Shown: piece after piece, positions 1 through 8,894 of the stretch
Layout: every line of letters begins with the position of its first letter
Numbering within the stretch: position 1 is the stretch's first letter
Source of the DNA: Tetragonia tetragonoides
Lineage: Eukaryota > Streptophyta > Magnoliopsida > Caryophyllales > Aizoaceae
Direction: 5' to 3'
Length of the DNA stretch: 64,000 nt
NCBI GenBank assembly: GCA_038025085.1
Contig: CM076147.1
Span: 10,264,001-10,328,000 of the forward strand
Program-made: the position numbers and the translations under genes
The notes under the pieces: generated by a model
The model's input: the letters and a program-made list of their open reading frames with translations, nothing else
The model's database searches: none
Told to the model about the DNA's origin: nothing

Positions 1-423
1 TTTTAGCTTAGTAAGCATGTAGAACAAGGTGTCAAAGTGGATAAATGATAAGTGTAAAGATGGTGTATGAAATGGTGACAAATAAGCATTTAGGTGTCAA
101 AGGTGAATAGTAAACTAATTAGGGAAATATGGAAATTTGCTAATCCTACCTTAACATCTCCTAATTCGGTCATCAACACAAACAAAGGCCTAATCATGTC
201 TAAGCAAATCGTAAGCATAAATTAAACAAGTAAATCAAGTAGTTTAGTTAATTAATCAAATAAGTTCTAGTTTTAAACAAGATTAACATATAGTTTGGAA
301 AATATTTACGTAAGTGCATGCATGAGTCACGTTAATCCTATTTAACAAACTAAGCAAAATTTTTTTATGCTAATTAATTACCATTTTAGTTTAATAATTG
401 TGTTTAGATTTTCGGGATACTAC
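1..423 (-). mobile_element. Tekay-type Ty3 LTR, 5' end, cut by window edge
   Basis: Read on the minus strand, this starts at 423 with TGTAGTATCCCG and follows the first 420 bases or so of the two long LTRs at 47144 and 55820. Shared landmarks are GATTAACGTG, GCATGCACTTACGTAAATAT and GACCGAATTAG. It is therefore a third copy of the E6 LTR family, with the rest outside the window. Its 5-base target duplication cannot be tested because the other end is not present. Confidence 0.85.
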
Positions 424-1838
424 ACCGCTTACGATAAATCGGGCCGATTGGATCGGACCAACTACTAAATGCGATGGGCCTAACGGGTCACATGCTTAAG
501 TAATCGATGGATCAATAATTAGTTAATGGACCTAGGAGTCGCATTAATTAATTAATAAGAGAGACAGGTAAGTGGGCTAACCTAGGGAAAGCCCACTATG
601 TGTAGTAGTTAGCTATTAGGTCATTGGAAGCCCTAATAGTCTGGCCCACAACTTAAATAGAAGAGAAGGAGGTGGAAACTAGGTTACATGTTTTTAACTG
701 ACAACCTCCTTCTCTCATATTTTCTCTCTAAAGTAACCAAGCACCTCCATAGCCCAAGGAACGGTTCCCTGTGCTCGTTCTAGCCAACGAACGTGTTTGA
801 ATTGATCAAATCGATTGCTGTGTGGACTACGGTAGAGGAATTACACTTGGAATCCTAAATTCGCATCTATCGATATTTAATCGATCAACGAGGCACGCAT
901 CAAGAGGTATATTTATGTGTATTTAATGACCCATTAAGTTTCCTGCCTCTAGTTGTCTTCCGCTTATTTGATTAGATCATTGCAACTAGATCCTACACTA
1001 ACTAGCGTGTTCATCAACTAACTCTTCTCCTTCTAACTGAATTGGGGAACACCGGGGAGTTTCTGGTGGTCGTTGGTGGCTGATTCTGAGTGAGAGGGTG
1101 GCGTTTTTGGTGTCTCCCTTTTTCCGAAGTCACGACTGGTGGTGTGCGGGATGTGTTCGTAGTGATGACGGCTGATGATGGTGATGGCGTTTGATGATGA
1201 GAGGTGGTGCTAATTGGTGATTGATGATTGACGATGGGGCGCGGTGACGGTGATGCGTGGTGATGGTGATGATCGGTGGTGCTGGCGGTTGATGGAGGTG
1301 GCGATGAGAGAGGACTGTGACGCGTGATGATGGTGATGGTGTTGTGTGATGGCAATTGGTGCTGATCGGTGATGGAACTTATGGAGATACTTGATGTTTG
1401 TGGGTGATAGTCTTTAACACTTGATTTGGGTAAAAGAAAATGAAGGGTAAAAGCAAGGACGTTCATAAAGGGGGGAAATAGTCGGTTAAGAGGGAATGAA
1501 TATCCTAGTACAATGGGTTTTCTTTTGGGTTTTGCTAAGTAGGACTAAATGAGTATAAGTAGCTAAATGGGCTAGTCTATAGTTTAGTCATATAAACATA
1601 TTATTGGCCTCTAAGTTAATCTAACTTATTGTCATTTCTAAGTTGAACGTCTACAGGCATCCTACTACACTATTTCAATTACACATGAATATGCAATTAT
1701 GAGATTATTATAGCATCTAAAAAATAATTGATACATAACATACTATAATGTATACAAATACTCAATATCATTTATGCAAAGAATATATTTCTCTTTTGTT
1801 TTTTATTATAGAAAATTCTATTAAAAATACCGGGTATT
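424..1838 (-). mobile_element. Second minus-oriented LTR-like sequence, interrupted on the left
   Basis: The right edge at 1838 ends ...GGGTATTACA and abuts copia coding sequence in mid-gene, as an insertion would. On the minus strand it begins TGTAATACCCGG, the same style of end as the solo LTRs at 18507 and 34699. Positions 1060-1400 are a GATGGTG-type low-complexity stretch, CACCATCACC on the minus strand, like the leader of the E6 LTR. The left part (650-1000) also holds a TATA-like AACTTAAATAGAAG followed by CT-rich DNA on the plus strand, which may be a further unresolved LTR. I see no credible gene. Confidence 0.5.
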
Positions 1839-2081
1839 ACAATATCTATCCATTGTGATAGTGAAGCCACGTTAGCGCGTGCTTATGGTCAAGTGTACAA
1901 TGGTAAGTCAAGGCATATTGGCTTACGTCACAGTTATATAAAAGAACTCATTCAAAATGGAGTTATAACTGTGAATTTTGTAAGATCAAGTCAGAACTTG
2001 GCAGATCCTTTGACAAAAGGCCTTATGAGGGATTTGGTTACCAAGACCGCTGGAGGGATGGGACTCAAGTCCACATTATAA
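1839..2081 (+). pseudogene. Ty1/copia RNase H, C-terminal fragment
   Basis: The reading frame enters at the insertion junction with ISIHCDSEATLARAYG and runs through YNGKSRHIGLRHS, the [11 protein letters not shown] box and GGMGLKS to a stop at 2079-2081. These are the C-terminal marks of Ty1/copia RNase H, which removes the RNA strand during cDNA synthesis. The upstream gag, protease, integrase and RT are absent from the window. They presumably lie left of it, separated by the LTRs at 1-1838. The same region of E4 (41200-41443) aligns well with it. Confidence 0.88.
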
Positions 2082-2647
2082 GTTACCTTGATGCAACCTC
2101 TACTTAACTCTCGAGAGAAGCTACGAGTTTTTAAGTTCAAGGAGTCCAAGTACATCAATGGTGATTTGAAAGCACTAATTTAATTTTTATCCATCCCGAG
2201 TAGTGCTTTAAAATGCCATAATAATTAGGAAGGTGAGCGAAAGCTCTTAATGAATCTCAATGGAAATAGTATGTATAAACTAAATAAGTGTGATATGTTG
2301 TATTATTTCGGGTTATGCCCGAATATCTATGTCATAGATAATTATATCAAATAAAGTCTTATTTCTTTATCCATATTTTTTCATTATAATAGTTGGGAGG
2401 ATTGATGAGATTCACCTATGTGAGTGTGGAGTGGTGCCGCTCCTATGAACCTACGGACTTGAGGTTCTTACGCACTCACGAGAAGATACTGGACACACGG
2501 CCAGACATGTGTCGGTTTTGCTAAGAGGACTAATAAGTGAAGTATGAAATCTCGTACGTGCCTTAGTTTGAGTTAGTCAAGACACCTTTATTATGTGTGA
2601 GATTTACAAGATTGTATTTCCATACATTATTGAAAATAGTGGGGGAT
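2082..2647 (+). other. Copia 3' untranslated region with polypurine tract
   Basis: This noncoding stretch joins the RNase H stop to the 3' LTR. It ends in an AG-rich AAAATAGTGGGGGATT run (2634-2648), the expected plus-strand priming site directly before a copia LTR. No other gene is visible. Confidence 0.7.
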
Positions 2648-3336
2648 TTTTGGAATTAATTTCCAACATATATATAATGATTATTAAATTTATTTAACAT
2701 TCATTGTTTATTTAAGTTGTAGCTGATTATAATTGATCATGAATTTGGTCAAAACAAGTAAGGTAGCATATAATACATATGGCCCACAAAGATTAAGTGG
2801 AAAGCTCTTCCACTGAGTTACGAAATTGCAATTAACGGTTGGTTGCAATTTTGAATCGGTGCCTTTTATTTCTTTGTGGCTATGCGTGACTTTGATCAGT
2901 TACCATGTAACCGAAAATGGTTAAGGTAGCAGTTATACTTTATCTCTTACTTTCATCAGTTAACAGGTGCAATTAGTTATTGTTTGTGAAGAGTCACAAT
3001 GTTACAGTAACTGTGAGATAAAGTGATAAGATATGTTGCTTCGTAAGAGGCACATTACCACTATAAATATAGAAGGCTTCATGCCTTTGAACAGACAACA
3101 AACAATCACCATTTCTCCCTCAATCTTGCCTTCTCCTTGGTTCTCCTAGTGTCCTAATATCGGTAGTGCAAGTCGCTATTAGGAAATTAGTTTCGTTGTA
3201 TCTCAAAGACCATATTCAAGAGGCTCGGTGCACATAGGACCGAATTGAGTCTTTAGGAAAGCGCCCTAGGCGTGCCTCGAAACTTGTATTTTATTTTAGC
3301 CATAATTTAGCCCTTTAAATATCTATATTTCTAACA
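2648..3336 (+). mobile_element. Ty1/copia 3' LTR
   Basis: It begins TTTTGGAATTAATTTCC directly after the polypurine tract, where TGTTGGAA is the usual copia start, so the TG appears mutated to TT. It ends ...TTTCTAACA. A TATA box CTATAAATAT lies at 3061-3070, followed by a CT-rich transcript start region. The length of about 690 bases suits a copia LTR. The likely downstream duplication is TCTAG at 3337-3341, but the 5' end of the element is not in the window to compare. Confidence 0.8.
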
Positions 3337-3357
3337 TCTAGTTTTGTTTATATTATG

Positions 3358-3627
3358 TACTCCCTCCGTTTCACAATATAAGTCATATTTTGACTTTGAT
3401 TTTGTTTCACAATATAAGTCACTTTACAGTTTTCAATGGGTATTTAATGTTATTTTTCCTACTTTACCCTCTCTTTTTCAAATCATTTACTTATTTTCTC
3501 TCACCAATATTGCATTTAATGATTAAGGATACTTTTGTCATTTTACCATCTCTTTTTCTTGAATTCACAATTTCTTAATCTATGTGCAAAGTCAAAAAAT
3601 GACTTACAATATGAAACAGAGGGAGTA
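3358..3627. mobile_element. Stowaway-type MITE (Tc1/mariner)
   Basis: Terminal inverted repeats begin CTCCCTCCGTTTCACAATAT at 3360. On the opposite strand they begin CTCCCTCTGTTTCATATTGT at 3625. Both continue into AAGTCAT...TTTTTTGAC. The element is about 266 bases and is flanked by TA at 3358-3359 and 3626-3627, the duplication this superfamily makes. It has no coding capacity, so movement would need a mariner-type transposase in trans. Short open frames across it are not genes. Confidence 0.93.
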
Positions 3628-3865
3628 ATATGCAATTAAAAGTTTGGATAAATACCCAAGAACACTAGTTTGGTCGATTTTGTTGTTTTTAATTGGCAAA
3701 AAAAAAAAAAGAGTCACTTTTTGTTATGAAATGGGTAATTTCATGAAATACGAGGGGACACTTTCATCTTATGAAATTTGAGGCAAGGTTGAAATTGCAT
3801 ACCAAAGACAATTGATAGCTTGTAATTGCTTTAAGTAAATGCATGATCATGTCTTACGCTTCTCA

Positions 3866-4358
3866 GAGCAGGGGAGTAAGGATCCTGATTTTGCATTGAT
3901 TGCATGACCATCTGACATATTTGGAAGCAATCCCATTACATTGCCTTTGTTCCCAACCATCTGAGTGTCACCATTCCCCTGTACAAAATAGAGAATTATG
4001 TAAATGATCCTTTGCGTTCTGTTTGAAGCCCTGGTATAGTAGCAAATTACAAATGGTTTATCAAAAAATAAAAAGAAACAAAGTAATGAACTTGAGCTAG
4101 CTCAATGTAAAGTTATCTTAGTTTGGTTACTCAACCTAAGACTAAGCTCGCTTCCAAGTCAGGCTTTGGAAATGGATATAGAGCCCCTTGTTTTGGCTGT
4201 ATAACAAAGGCACCATAGACGGTCTCCCTTAGCCGAAAAATATGGGCGTGCTTCCATAAGGTTCCTCTTTGTCCTGTGACATTGAAGTTGTATGTATAGT
4301 TGTTTCCAGTCTGGATTAGACATTGCATTATGTATGCCATATTGTTTAGCTTCACGGG
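3866..4358 (-). pseudogene. Laccase (multicopper oxidase) pseudogene fragment, two exons
   Basis: On the minus strand, 4355-4131 encodes a piece of the first cupredoxin domain: [11 protein letters not shown], then [12 protein letters not shown], then [12 protein letters not shown] and PFPKPD, ending SLVLG. Plant laccases have GTLWWHAH here. The HAH copper ligands remain, but the preceding Trp is Lys. An intron of about 150 bases ends in TTTTGTACAG near 3983, at the place where laccase genes carry an intron. The next exon piece, down to about 3866, reads GLLPNMSDGHAIN, matching the laccase APNVSDAHTING region, then stops. The fragment is truncated at both ends, and the retained intron shows a DNA-level relic. 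Intact laccases are secreted and oxidise monolignols and other phenolics. Confidence 0.75.
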
Positions 4359-4982
4359 TTTTTTTTTCTCATTATATTGACTACTCTAGTATAGTATAGG
4401 TCTTCTTTGTTTAGTTTTGTTATTTATCACAATCTACTTGGCAATTTGAGTTGCTTTTGGTGGTTCTTACCTTATTCTTTGAGCGTGAATCACTGAATCT
4501 AAGTATTGTTTAGGTCCGTGTAATCTTTCGCGTGAGATTTCACTATTGTGCATGGATTATATTTATTTTTGGTGCTCAACTGTATATGCTTGTCTGTTGA
4601 TGCTCTTTTGTAGTATGCTCTGTCTGGTTTTGCATTAGCTGTCAGGTCTGGCACTGTGTACTTGGTACTTTGAGCTGCTTTGGCTAGCTCTTACCAAGTC
4701 ACCTTTTATTTTGAGGGTCACCCTTAAGTGTTGTGGAGGTCATTTTATCATCAACTTATGGTAACTTATCATTAGGTTCATGCGTTTGTTTCATGTTTAT
4801 GCAATTTTTATACTAGTCTTGTAATTTTCATATGTCTGTTTTGTCTATTTTTGTAATATCTATCACTGTCTACTTGGTACTATGAGCTGCTTTTGAGCTT
4901 AAGATAACTTGTAAGTTTGATTAGCTGCTTTTGCTTGCTATATATGAAAAACATTCCTGTGTCCTATTAGTATTGATATGGA

Positions 4983-5053
4983 AGCCTATTAGCTCAACTG
5001 GTAGAGCAATGTGCTTTGCACAATGAATGTAGGTTCGAATCCTACATAAGCTA
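4983..5053 (+). other. tRNA-like sequence, copy 1
   Basis: This 71-base unit has an acceptor-like stem (AGCCTAT with ATAAGCT, one mismatch), a D-arm GCTC...GAGC, an A-box TAGCTCAACTGG and a perfect B-box GGTTCGAATCC in a T-arm GTAGG/CCTAC. The anticodon arm is abnormal: TGTGC-TTT-GCACA closes over the place of the usual 5-bp stem and 7-base loop, and there is no clear U33. It looks like a tRNA-derived relic or pol III element, not a working tRNA. It lies in a 135-base tandem duplication with copy 2. Confidence 0.6.
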
Positions 5054-5117
5054 CTACTTGGCAATTGGTCATTTTGGTCGTATGAGGGTTAATCTCTAAT
5101 ATTAATATTGATATGGA

Positions 5118-5188
5118 AGCTTATTAGCTCAATTGGTAGAGCAATGTGCTTTGCACAGTCAATATAGGTTCGAATCCTACATAGGCTA
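5118..5188 (+). other. tRNA-like sequence, copy 2
   Basis: This is the tandem partner of copy 1, offset by 135 bases with similar flanks (TATTGATATGGAAGC). The acceptor stem AGCTTAT/ATAGGCT pairs fully with one G-T pair. The D-arm and B-box are kept, the T-stem has one mismatch, and the hairpin TGTGC-TTT-GCACA again replaces a normal anticodon arm. Confidence 0.6.
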
Positions 5189-5631
5189 CTACTCGACATT
5201 GGGTCACTTTTGGTTGTAGGAGCGGTCACTTATAAGATAGTGAAACAAAAGTAACAATTTACATCTAAAAACTAAAAATGGAAAGTAAATCTCAATATAA
5301 TTGGGGTGTCACTTTAAAAATAGAGAGGGGTCATTTCTAATAATGTGAAGGGTCACTTACATTATTATTTTTAGATAGCGATAAAGCCGACCATGTATGA
5401 CACTAGTACAAAGGCTCAAAGTGCAGGACCACTAATAGGATGGTGGAAGAACATTGTCAATATCAACAAACTAAAAATATAAAGTAAATTGCAATTAGAT
5501 AGAGGGGTCATTTGAAAAAGAGAGAGGGATCAACTCTAGGATTATGAAAGATCACATGTAACATAGACTAACTGAAGTACTAGTTGTTGAGCGCTAAAAG
5601 GGGAGAGGGGTCACTTCATATCTAATGATCG

Positions 5632-5702
5632 AAGTCTATGTGGGATTTGAACCCACATCGTTTGTGCATTGCACAAGTGCTCTACCATTGAGCTAATAGA
5701 CT
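5632..5702 (-). other. tRNA-like sequence, copy 3
   Basis: This third 71-base copy lies in the opposite orientation. The acceptor stem AGTCTAT/ATAGACT is perfect. The D-arm GCTC/GAGC, the A-box TAGCTCAATGG and the T-arm GTGGG/CCCAC with TTCAAAT are all present. The anticodon position is the hairpin TTGTGC-AAT-GCACAA. It has diverged from copies 1 and 2, but its paired bases have changed together, so the fold is preserved. Confidence 0.6.
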
Positions 5703-6265
5703 AAAAATGACAAGTAAATACATCTAGCATTCACAACAACAGTCTCCTAAAGGTATTCCTCTTATTAGAAGGCCTTCAAGCATAGCAGAACCGAATAAAA
5801 AAATGCAGATGTTTTGATTTCTATTGATATATCTACACAGAGAATATCTGGCACAATTCCTGACAGTATCTAGTGAGAACACCATACACCGACAGGAAAA
5901 TGAAAGAGTGAACTTAAACCCCAACTTATAAAAGCTTTCCTTACAAGTAACACAAGGGTCACTTAAACACATAGATCACTGAATCTTGATTGAGAAGCGA
6001 CTTCAAACAAACTGAATTGAGAATTTCAAGTGAATACAGAATGTACCGGATGCAAAAGTGGGTCATACAGATTAAACAAGAGTAAAATCCAGGGTCACTT
6101 TAAAAGGAGATAGGGGTCACTTTTAAGACTTTTATGTGCATTGTCCCTCGGTTTAAATTGAATCAAGTTTTAGGGCTCATTAAGTGTAGAGTTTACACCG
6201 ACACCCAATGGGGTTTAGGGTATCTTTCTTGTGGGGGGTGCCTAGAGTGCTTAGGGTTTGACCCC

Positions 6266-7775
6266 TATAAGAACCCTCGCCTTTCCGGCGCCTTAAACGC
6301 GTCGAATCTCTTTGAATTGGAATTAAATGGTTCTTAAATAATACGTCAATATGCAATTTAAATAAATTATGGGGAATAATGATTTGCAAACAAAGAAGCC
6401 GCCACCATTTTTTAGGAAACAATTGGAAACCATCAAAAAGTGCACCCAATTCCTATTGGGAATTGACTTATGCTAATGGGGACCAAATATTGAGTTCGGG
6501 GGTGTACGTACGAAATAAACAAAACGAATCTCATCTAAATCGCCCGAATAAACGGCCTCTACTAAGCCTATCCATGTCAAATATTTATTTACACTATATG
6601 GTTCCATATAAGTTCGGTCGTCCAAGATCCTATATTAACTAGGCGGGTTAAAGCCAAATAAATTACCTATGTTATCACTTTGCACAATTATACCCAATTT
6701 ACATGCATACTATTATCAAGCATAAACAAGAGATAAAGCATTAAATTAACGCTCCGACCTACCGCACTTTGCTAAACGCGCCAAGTATCGCATATGCACA
6801 TCAATAAATTTGTTAGTAACTTCAAAGGAAGAACAATGCAAAAATATCAACTTTATGCTAAAATAAACCTAGGAGGTTGCTCTATGCATGCACAAACTAT
6901 AAAAAGATGCAAACTTTAACAAACTAATAAAAAGACAGTAACTTTAAATTAACTAATCATGCATAATTATGTACAAGACCCAAGCATGCAAATTTATTCA
7001 ACCATAACCAAAAGCTGAATAAAACATGATTATAAACAATAAATAAGAGATTTAATAAAGAATTTAGGCCCTCAGGATGGTTAACCTGGACGTTCTATTC
7101 GAACGGGACTAGTAGAATTAGAATTGCTCTTTAATCTTAGGTGCTAGGTTGGGTGCAATGACCTGCTTGAGTATTCAAAATCTGAATTCTCTATGATTAG
7201 GGGAATTTTGTGCTCTCAATGCTCTCAAAATTATAAACTGACCAACCTCTCTCAAAAGAGGGTGAAAAGGAGTATTTATAGAGTTAGGGACGGAATTAGG
7301 GGCCTAGGGTAAGAAACCCGGCGCCAAACTCGGCCCAGTCAAAAAAGCAGGTCCAGCGGCCATACGGAAGGCAGCTGGGGCCAGCGGCTGCCCAGAGGGC
7401 CCCCGTTGTCACGCGTGTGCCGCCGGGCTGACAGCGTTAGCCGTTAGGCCTGGAGGCGCGCGCGTGCCTAGGGTTTTTTGACGTTTTGTGCTCAGTAAAT
7501 TACAAAATTGCCCTTGGACTGACCCAAGGGGTCAGGATTGAGCGGTTTTGACCCAAATCTTCAAGACGCGATATCCCTTGATCCGGGAACCTAATTGAGG
7601 CAAGGTCAAAGGCGTTGAAAACCTTATAACAAGGGCTATCCAAAAACTGAGGTTTCAAGAAATTTGGTTTAGATTTCCGAACAATGTCATTTTCTACTTA
7701 CGTCCATGTTAATCCATTACCATCATCATCGGGCGTTGCGGTGCCAGGGGATGAGAACCGATTAGGGTGACTACA
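6266..7775 (-). mobile_element. E1 3' LTR
   Basis: This 1510-base LTR runs on the minus strand from TGTAGTCACCC at 7775 to ...GGTTCTTATA at 6266; the other copy ends TTACA, so the final CA is mutated here. A TATA box CTATAAATAC lies at 7281-7272 on the minus strand. A GC-rich patch with repeated AGCGGC words (7330-7460) lies upstream of the TATA box. It aligns along its length with the pieces 17772-18506, 24233-24962 and 33394-33518 of the other LTR. Confidence 0.9.
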
Positions 7776-7791
7776 GAAGCCCCCACTTTGG
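7776..7791 (-). promoter_or_regulatory. E1 polypurine tract
   Basis: The minus strand reads CCAAAGTGGGGGCTTC immediately before the 3' LTR start. This is the primer site for plus-strand cDNA. E2 has the same AAAGTGGGGGCTTC before its 3' LTR at 31809-31822. Confidence 0.88.
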
Positions 7792-7915
7792 CCGAGCTTG
7801 CGAAAGTGAAGGTCAAAGTATTTGCTAAAATAATGCCGGCAATGTTTTTGTTTGAAAATGCTTTATGTTAGAAAGAAAGAAAGGTAGACTCCTGACAGCC
7901 TGTGGTCAGGATTAC

Positions 7916-8187
7916 CTGCTTTGCGGGTGCCAACGCGATGCTAATTTTAATAGCCTCGACGTCAAAGAGCGTTTCGTAGCTCTGCTTTGCGGGTGCCAAC
8001 ATGACGTTAATTTTAATAGCCTCGACGTCAAAGAGCGTTGCGTAGCTCTGCTTTGCGGGTGCCAACGTGACGTTAATTTTAATAGCCTCGACGTCAAAGA
8101 GCGTTGTGTAGCTCTGCTTTGCGCGTGCCAACGTGACGCTAATTTTAATAGACTCGACGTCAAAGAGCGTTGCGTAGCTCTGCTTTA
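7916..8187. repeat. Four 66-base tandem repeats plus partial fifth
   Basis: The unit contains GCTTTGCGGGTGCCAACGTG, AATTTTAATAGCCTCGACG and TCAAAGAGCGTTGCGTAGCT. Its starts are spaced exactly 66 bases apart (landmark TTGC at 7921, 7987, 8053 and 8119), and a partial fifth unit begins near 8181. Because 66 is divisible by three, open frames appear on both strands. I regard these as artefacts. The array lies in the E1 3' region between the polypurine tract and the antisense PMD gene. Confidence 0.92.
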
Positions 8188-8894
8188 GTAATGCATATGT
8201 CTTGGAAAATTGTGCCTGCAAAAATAGAATAAAGTGCTTGTGCCTGCGAAAATAGATGATACCGGGCTCCTAGGATAGGAAACCAAGTTGAGGGGGCGAA
8301 AGAGTCATTTTGGGTGACATGCCCGAATCTCCCGGACTTCTAAGGGTCGAGAAATGCAATCCCGCGCGAAATTTGAACTTGCGGGCCCGCCCCGTGAGAG
8401 ACGGAAGAGAAATCATGTTCAACGGCCATGCGCAAGGCCGCCGAGCGCTGGGCGGCCTTATCGGGCCCGCTCAGCGGCTCAGTTGGCAGTGCGAGGGTGC
8501 TGAGCGGGGCCGCCCGGCCTGGCGGCTCAGCCGCCAGGGCCGCTGAGCCTGGGCAGCCTTGAACCGGGCCGCTGGGCCGGTTCAGAGGCGTGGATGGGGT
8601 TTAATTCGGGAGAGAGCCAAATTTTGGGTCATTCTTCCCCAAAATTTCGAGACTCTCTCTCTCTACCTCCATTGTTGCGCAAACTTCATTTCATGCTCAA
8701 AATTGCTCAAATTTGTTCCTTTTTGCTTGCATTTGCTTGCTTTTGCATAATCTTTGCATAATTTGAAGTTTATTTGTGATTTCTCACAAATTTGGGGGGA
8801 TTTGAAAGTGGGTTTTTGGAACCCTTGGAGAGAGAAAATCCTAACTTCTCCATTTTTGGTTGCTTGTCCTTGCTAGCTTTGCTCATCCTTCTTC
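8188..8894 (+). promoter_or_regulatory. Probable promoter and leader region of the antisense PMD gene
   Basis: This is the noncoding interval between the tandem repeats and the PMD start codon. Positions 8370-8590 are GC-rich with recurring GCCGC/AGCGGC words. From about 8630 it becomes CT- and T-rich, with a CTCTCTCTCT run, as plant 5' leaders often are. I see no certain TATA box, so the promoter role is inferred from position only. Confidence 0.4.

Larger units (their letters stand above)
3640..6260. repeat. Old host DNA rich in the word GTCACTT (left block)
   Basis: Outside the laccase fragment and tRNA-like sequences, this stretch has no recognisable gene. The word GTCACTT, mostly as GGGTCACTT, recurs irregularly, for example near 3702, 5190, 5228, 5306, 5345, 5607, 5956, 6092 and 6112. 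Near variants GGTCATTT and GATCACAT lie between them. The same word is dense beyond E1 at 33566-34310. The phrase GGGTCACTTTAAAAGGAG occurs on both sides (6091 and 34242). I cannot name the repeat family. Confidence 0.55.

Noticed and set aside
1014..1466. His/Ser/Thr/Pro-rich minus-strand frame of 150 codons
   Set aside because: It comes from a GATGGTG low-complexity stretch inside LTR sequence and has no domain.
3344..3578. Phe-rich small frames
   Set aside because: They lie across the Stowaway MITE and its edge; MITEs do not code.
4983..5188. Functional tRNA genes
   Set aside because: The anticodon arm cannot form the normal five-pair stem with a seven-base loop and U33. I list them as tRNA-like only.
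6134..6642. Small plus- and minus-strand frames at the E1 left edge
   Set aside because: They cross the LTR boundary at 6266 and overlap on both strands without any motif.
7865..8221. Repetitive proteins of about 80-117 residues on both strands
   Set aside because: They are by-products of the 66-base tandem array, whose period is a multiple of three. All frames stay open and no start or family is supported.
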